Shown here piece by piece: positions 5,026 to 7,234 of a DNA stretch of 7,234 bases. The translations under genes were made by a program, and so were the position numbers. The notes under the pieces were generated by a model. That model made no database searches. It saw nothing but the letters and a program-made list of their open reading frames with translations, and was not told where the DNA came from. The stretch is from Planctomycetota bacterium (GTDB lineage: Bacteria > Planctomycetota > Planctomycetia > Planctomycetales > Planctomycetaceae), in assembly GCA_023429275.1 (NCBI GenBank), contig JAEYWB010000643.1:1-7234 (forward strand), read 5' to 3'. How positions within the stretch are numbered: the stretch's first letter is position 1; the number at the start of each line of letters is the position of its first letter.

Positions 5026-7068
5026 ATGACAGTCGCGAACAGACGCCACCGCAGTGGCCGCTGGCGCGTCGTCGTCGGGACTCTTCTCTTTGCCGTCTGC
5101 AGACTGTCGGCCGGGGAGGAGTTGACCCCTCGCCGGGATGCTGCCGTGTTGTCCTCCACGGAGGGGGCTGTTTCCGCCGACCAGATCCTTCGCGACGCCT
5201 TCGCGAAGCTCGACCGGAACGGCGATGGTTCGCTTTCGAAAGAGGAGCACCTCGCCGGTCCGGGACCCGAGGCGGTCGCGGCCCGTGACTTCAAGCTGTT
5301 CGACTTCGACCGCAGCGGAAGCCTCTCCCTGGCCGAGTTCTCGGCGATCCCGGGGCTCGTTCCGGCAGCAGCCCGCGGTCCCGTTCCCGACCCGTTTCAG
5401 GATCTGCTCGAAATCGCCGTCGCCTCGCTCGACGAGGCGTACGGAGACTGGAATCAGAAACCCGACTTTCAGATCCAGACTCAGGGGTTCGGCGAGAATT
5501 TCTCGAGGTCCCTGTCATCCGACGGCTCCTTCACGGTCACCTCGATGATGTTCCGGGAGGCCGACCCGGACCAGAACGGGCGGGTCTCCCGGGACGAAGC
5601 CCGGCGTTTCCTCGAGATCCAGCTCGGCATCCGCCGCGGGAGCGGCGAGGGGGATCTGCTTCGCGAGCCGACGGGACGCGTCGTGAACTATGCCCTGTTT
5701 GTCGGGATCGATACGAACCGCAACGGGCGGCTGGAAGCGAATGAGTTTGCCGATCGCGATGGAGAAGAGCAGAAGGCGAAGAACCAGGCGGTGTTCGACA
5801 AGGCCGATGTCGACAGGAGCGGCTTCCTCTCGTTCAGCGAGTTCTGTGAGCGGACCCCCTCGGGGATGACGGACCCGGTCGAGCAGTTCCGCCGGATGGA
5901 TAACAACCTCGACGCCGTTCTTGACGCCGGGGAGGTTGCTGCCGGAACGCCCGACTGGCAGAGGGCCCTGGTTCCGATGGCCTTCCCCGTGGGCGATCGC
6001 AACGGTGATGGCAAGCTGACACTCGCCGAGTATCAGCTCACTCCGCAGGCGAACATGCTGCTTCGCTGGCAGGGAATGGTTGTCGACCTCGATCGGGACG
6101 AGACGCTCTCCTTCGAGGAGTTCCAGCTGGGGGGGCAGTTTTCCCTCCTGCGAAAGCTGGTCTACACCCGCCTGGACCGGGACGACGATGGCACCCTTTC
6201 TCCCAAGGAGTTCGCCTTCGAGATCCGGCAGCCGGATGCGCTGTTCGTCATGGAGAGAGAGGGCCGCGGCTGGAAGAAGCTCACGCAGTCCAGGGAATTT
6301 CCGACATGCGGTTCGCCGGCTGTCTCGCCCGATGGACGGTGGGTCGCCTTCGACGGGTATGGCCCCGGCGAGAGCTACAGCCGAACGCGTCTGTTCATTG
6401 CGTCGATCGACGGGAACGAGAGGCGCGAGGTCTGCGCCGGCCTGATGCCGACCTGGTCGCCCGACGGAAAGAAGCTCGCCTGCTCTCGCTACGAAGGGGG
6501 CAACTCCGTCTGGATCATGAATCTCGACGGATCCGAGGACCGGAAGATCGGCCGGGGATGGGGAGCCCAGTGGTCTCCGGACGGCAAGACGATTGCTTAC
6601 ACGCGCGGCGCGGCACTGATGCTGTACGACGTCGCCAGTGGGGATGAGAAGCTGCTTCTCCAGTCGAGCGAGATCGGCTTCTCGAGCATCCACTACAACA
6701 TGACGTGGTCGCCCGACAGTCAGCGGATCTGCTTCCGGGGGACGAAGAATGAAAACCAGGAGCAGCTGGCGAGCATTCGCGTCACGGGCGAGGATCGCGA
6801 TCTGCGGGTTCACTACAAGGGGCCGCTCGCCTTCGAGGGAGATCCCGGCTGGTCTCCCGACGGAAAGCGGATCTATGTCGGCCTCTTTTCGCCGGAACAC
6901 AAGAAGTATCTGATTCACGAACTCGACGTCAGGCTCGAAGGGAAGTCAGAAGAGAGCCTCGCAGAGCCTCAGCTGCTTGCCGGGCAGGACCTCAGCGTCG
7001 CGGTGGCCACACACGCATGCTCGACACCTGATGGACGCCGCCTCATCATTCGCGCCCGCCCCCAATAG
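5026..7068 (+). CDS. Secreted multi-EF-hand protein with C-terminal TolB/WD40-like beta-propeller
   Basis: The product is 680 aa. Residues 1 to about 29 form a signal peptide: a basic start, the hydrophobic run VVVGTLLFAV, then cleavage near LSA/GEE. Nine EF-hand calcium loops follow, starting at Asp63, 93, 180, 229, 261, 292, 324, 354 and 384. Seven keep the DxDxDG-type pattern and the closing Glu. The loops at 292 and 354 have Ala and Glu in place of the central Gly. From about 425 to the end six PD40-type motifs appear (SPDG at 434, 478, 517 and 610, SPDS at 562, TPDG at 667), fitting a six-bladed TolB-like propeller. The likely location is the periplasm or outside the cell. Calcium binding and a protein- or ligand-binding propeller follow from the domains, but no enzyme activity or pathway can be assigned. 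EF-hand-rich exported proteins are frequent in planctomycetes. It follows moxR by 163 bp and is followed 7 bp later by another exported protein, suggesting a two-gene unit. Confidence 0.9.
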   Translation: MTVANRRHRSGRWRVVVGTLLFAVCRLSAGEELTPRRDAAVLSSTEGAVSADQILRDAFAKLDRNGDGSLSKEEHLAGPGPEAVAARDFKLFDFDRSGSLSLAEFSAIPGLVPAAARGPVPDPFQDLLEIAVASLDEAYGDWNQKPDFQIQTQGFGENFSRSLSSDGSFTVTSMMFREADPDQNGRVSRDEARRFLEIQLGIRRGSGEGDLLREPTGRVVNYALFVGIDTNRNGRLEANEFADRDGEEQKAKNQAVFDKADVDRSGFLSFSEFCERTPSGMTDPVEQFRRMDNNLDAVLDAGEVAAGTPDWQRALVPMAFPVGDRNGDGKLTLAEYQLTPQANMLLRWQGMVVDLDRDETLSFEEFQLGGQFSLLRKLVYTRLDRDDDGTLSPKEFAFEIRQPDALFVMEREGRGWKKLTQSREFPTCGSPAVSPDGRWVAFDGYGPGESYSRTRLFIASIDGNERREVCAGLMPTWSPDGKKLACSRYEGGNSVWIMNLDGSEDRKIGRGWGAQWSPDGKTIAYTRGAALMLYDVASGDEKLLLQSSEIGFSSIHYNMTWSPDSQRICFRGTKNENQEQLASIRVTGEDRDLRVHYKGPLAFEGDPGWSPDGKRIYVGLFSPEHKKYLIHELDVRLEGKSEESLAEPQLLAGQDLSVAVATHACSTPDGRRLIIRARPQ

Positions 7069-7075
7069 CCGTCCG

Positions 7076-7234
7076 ATGGCATCAAGGAGTCTGTCCGACG
7101 TGACCTCTCGACCGACCAGATCGACCACCGCTCCCCTCGGCACCGCCGTCGTGATGCTGTGGGCGGCGTTGCTGGCGACGCGGGCGGGGGCGCGCGGAGA
7201 AACCCCGGACGAAGCCCGCGCGGCAAGAGTGACG
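7076..7234 (+). CDS. Exported protein, N-terminal fragment, function unknown
   Basis: An open frame starts seven bases after the EF-hand gene stop and runs off the right edge after 53 codons without a stop. The visible part is a polar, Arg-containing start, a hydrophobic stretch AVVMLWAALLA (about 24-34), and a likely cleavage region near TRAGARGET, which looks like a signal peptide. The ATG at 7076 lacks a Shine-Dalgarno site. An in-frame GTG at 7100 has AAGGAG ten bases upstream and would still keep the signal peptide, so the exact start is uncertain. Tight spacing suggests co-transcription with the EF-hand gene. Too little is present to name a family. Confidence 0.66.
   Translation, partial: MASRSLSDVTSRPTRSTTAPLGTAVVMLWAALLATRAGARGETPDEARAARVT

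Noticed and set aside
3624..5294. 556-codon open frame on the minus strand across moxR
   Set aside because: It is antisense to a complete MoxR gene with intact motifs, spans an intergenic repeat array and shows no domain of its own.
5515..6918. 467-codon minus-strand frame within the EF-hand gene
   Set aside because: It is antisense to the EF-hand and propeller coding region, and its apparent repeats are the mirror of that gene's repeats.

Overview
This is a high-GC bacterial window that most resembles a planctomycete chromosome. Four features suggest this: a subunit C of the tetrahydromethanopterin-linked formyltransferase/hydrolase complex (a C1 pathway known in methylotrophic proteobacteria, archaea and planctomycetes), two tandem clpP paralogues, a MoxR ATPase, and a large secreted protein joining many EF-hands to a TolB-like propeller. 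I see no mobile element, rRNA, tRNA or CRISPR array, and no compositional island.

The left half (1-3350) is read on the minus strand. In transcription order it holds clpP1 (3350-2703), clpP2 (2638-2027), a candidate hairpin terminator (1990-1953), a large unrecognised lipoprotein gene (1900-422), and the 5' part of fhcC (292 running off the left edge). A good sigma70-like promoter (TTGACC, 17 bp, AACAAT) lies about 160 bp upstream of clpP1 and would drive both clpP genes. An identical 18-bp sequence occurs upstream of clpP1 and again upstream of the lipoprotein gene, each time followed by a possible hairpin.

The centre (3351-3842) is a 492-bp divergent intergenic region with no convincing gene but several small dyads.

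The right half is read on the plus strand: moxR (3843-4862), a 163-bp gap with three 16-bp-phased copies of GATACTTCC, a 680-aa secreted EF-hand/propeller protein (5026-7068) with a textbook Shine-Dalgarno site, and the start of another exported protein (from 7076, running off the right edge).

The window combines cytoplasmic protein quality control (ClpP1/ClpP2), an AAA+ chaperone-like ATPase (MoxR), envelope proteins (lipoprotein, EF-hand/propeller protein, unknown exported protein) and C1 metabolism (FhcC). Nothing ties these into one pathway. The most unusual elements are the EF-hand/propeller fusion, the repeat-tailed lipoprotein, the divergent ClpP pair and the two short intergenic repeat families. 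I found no clear new defence or mobile system.
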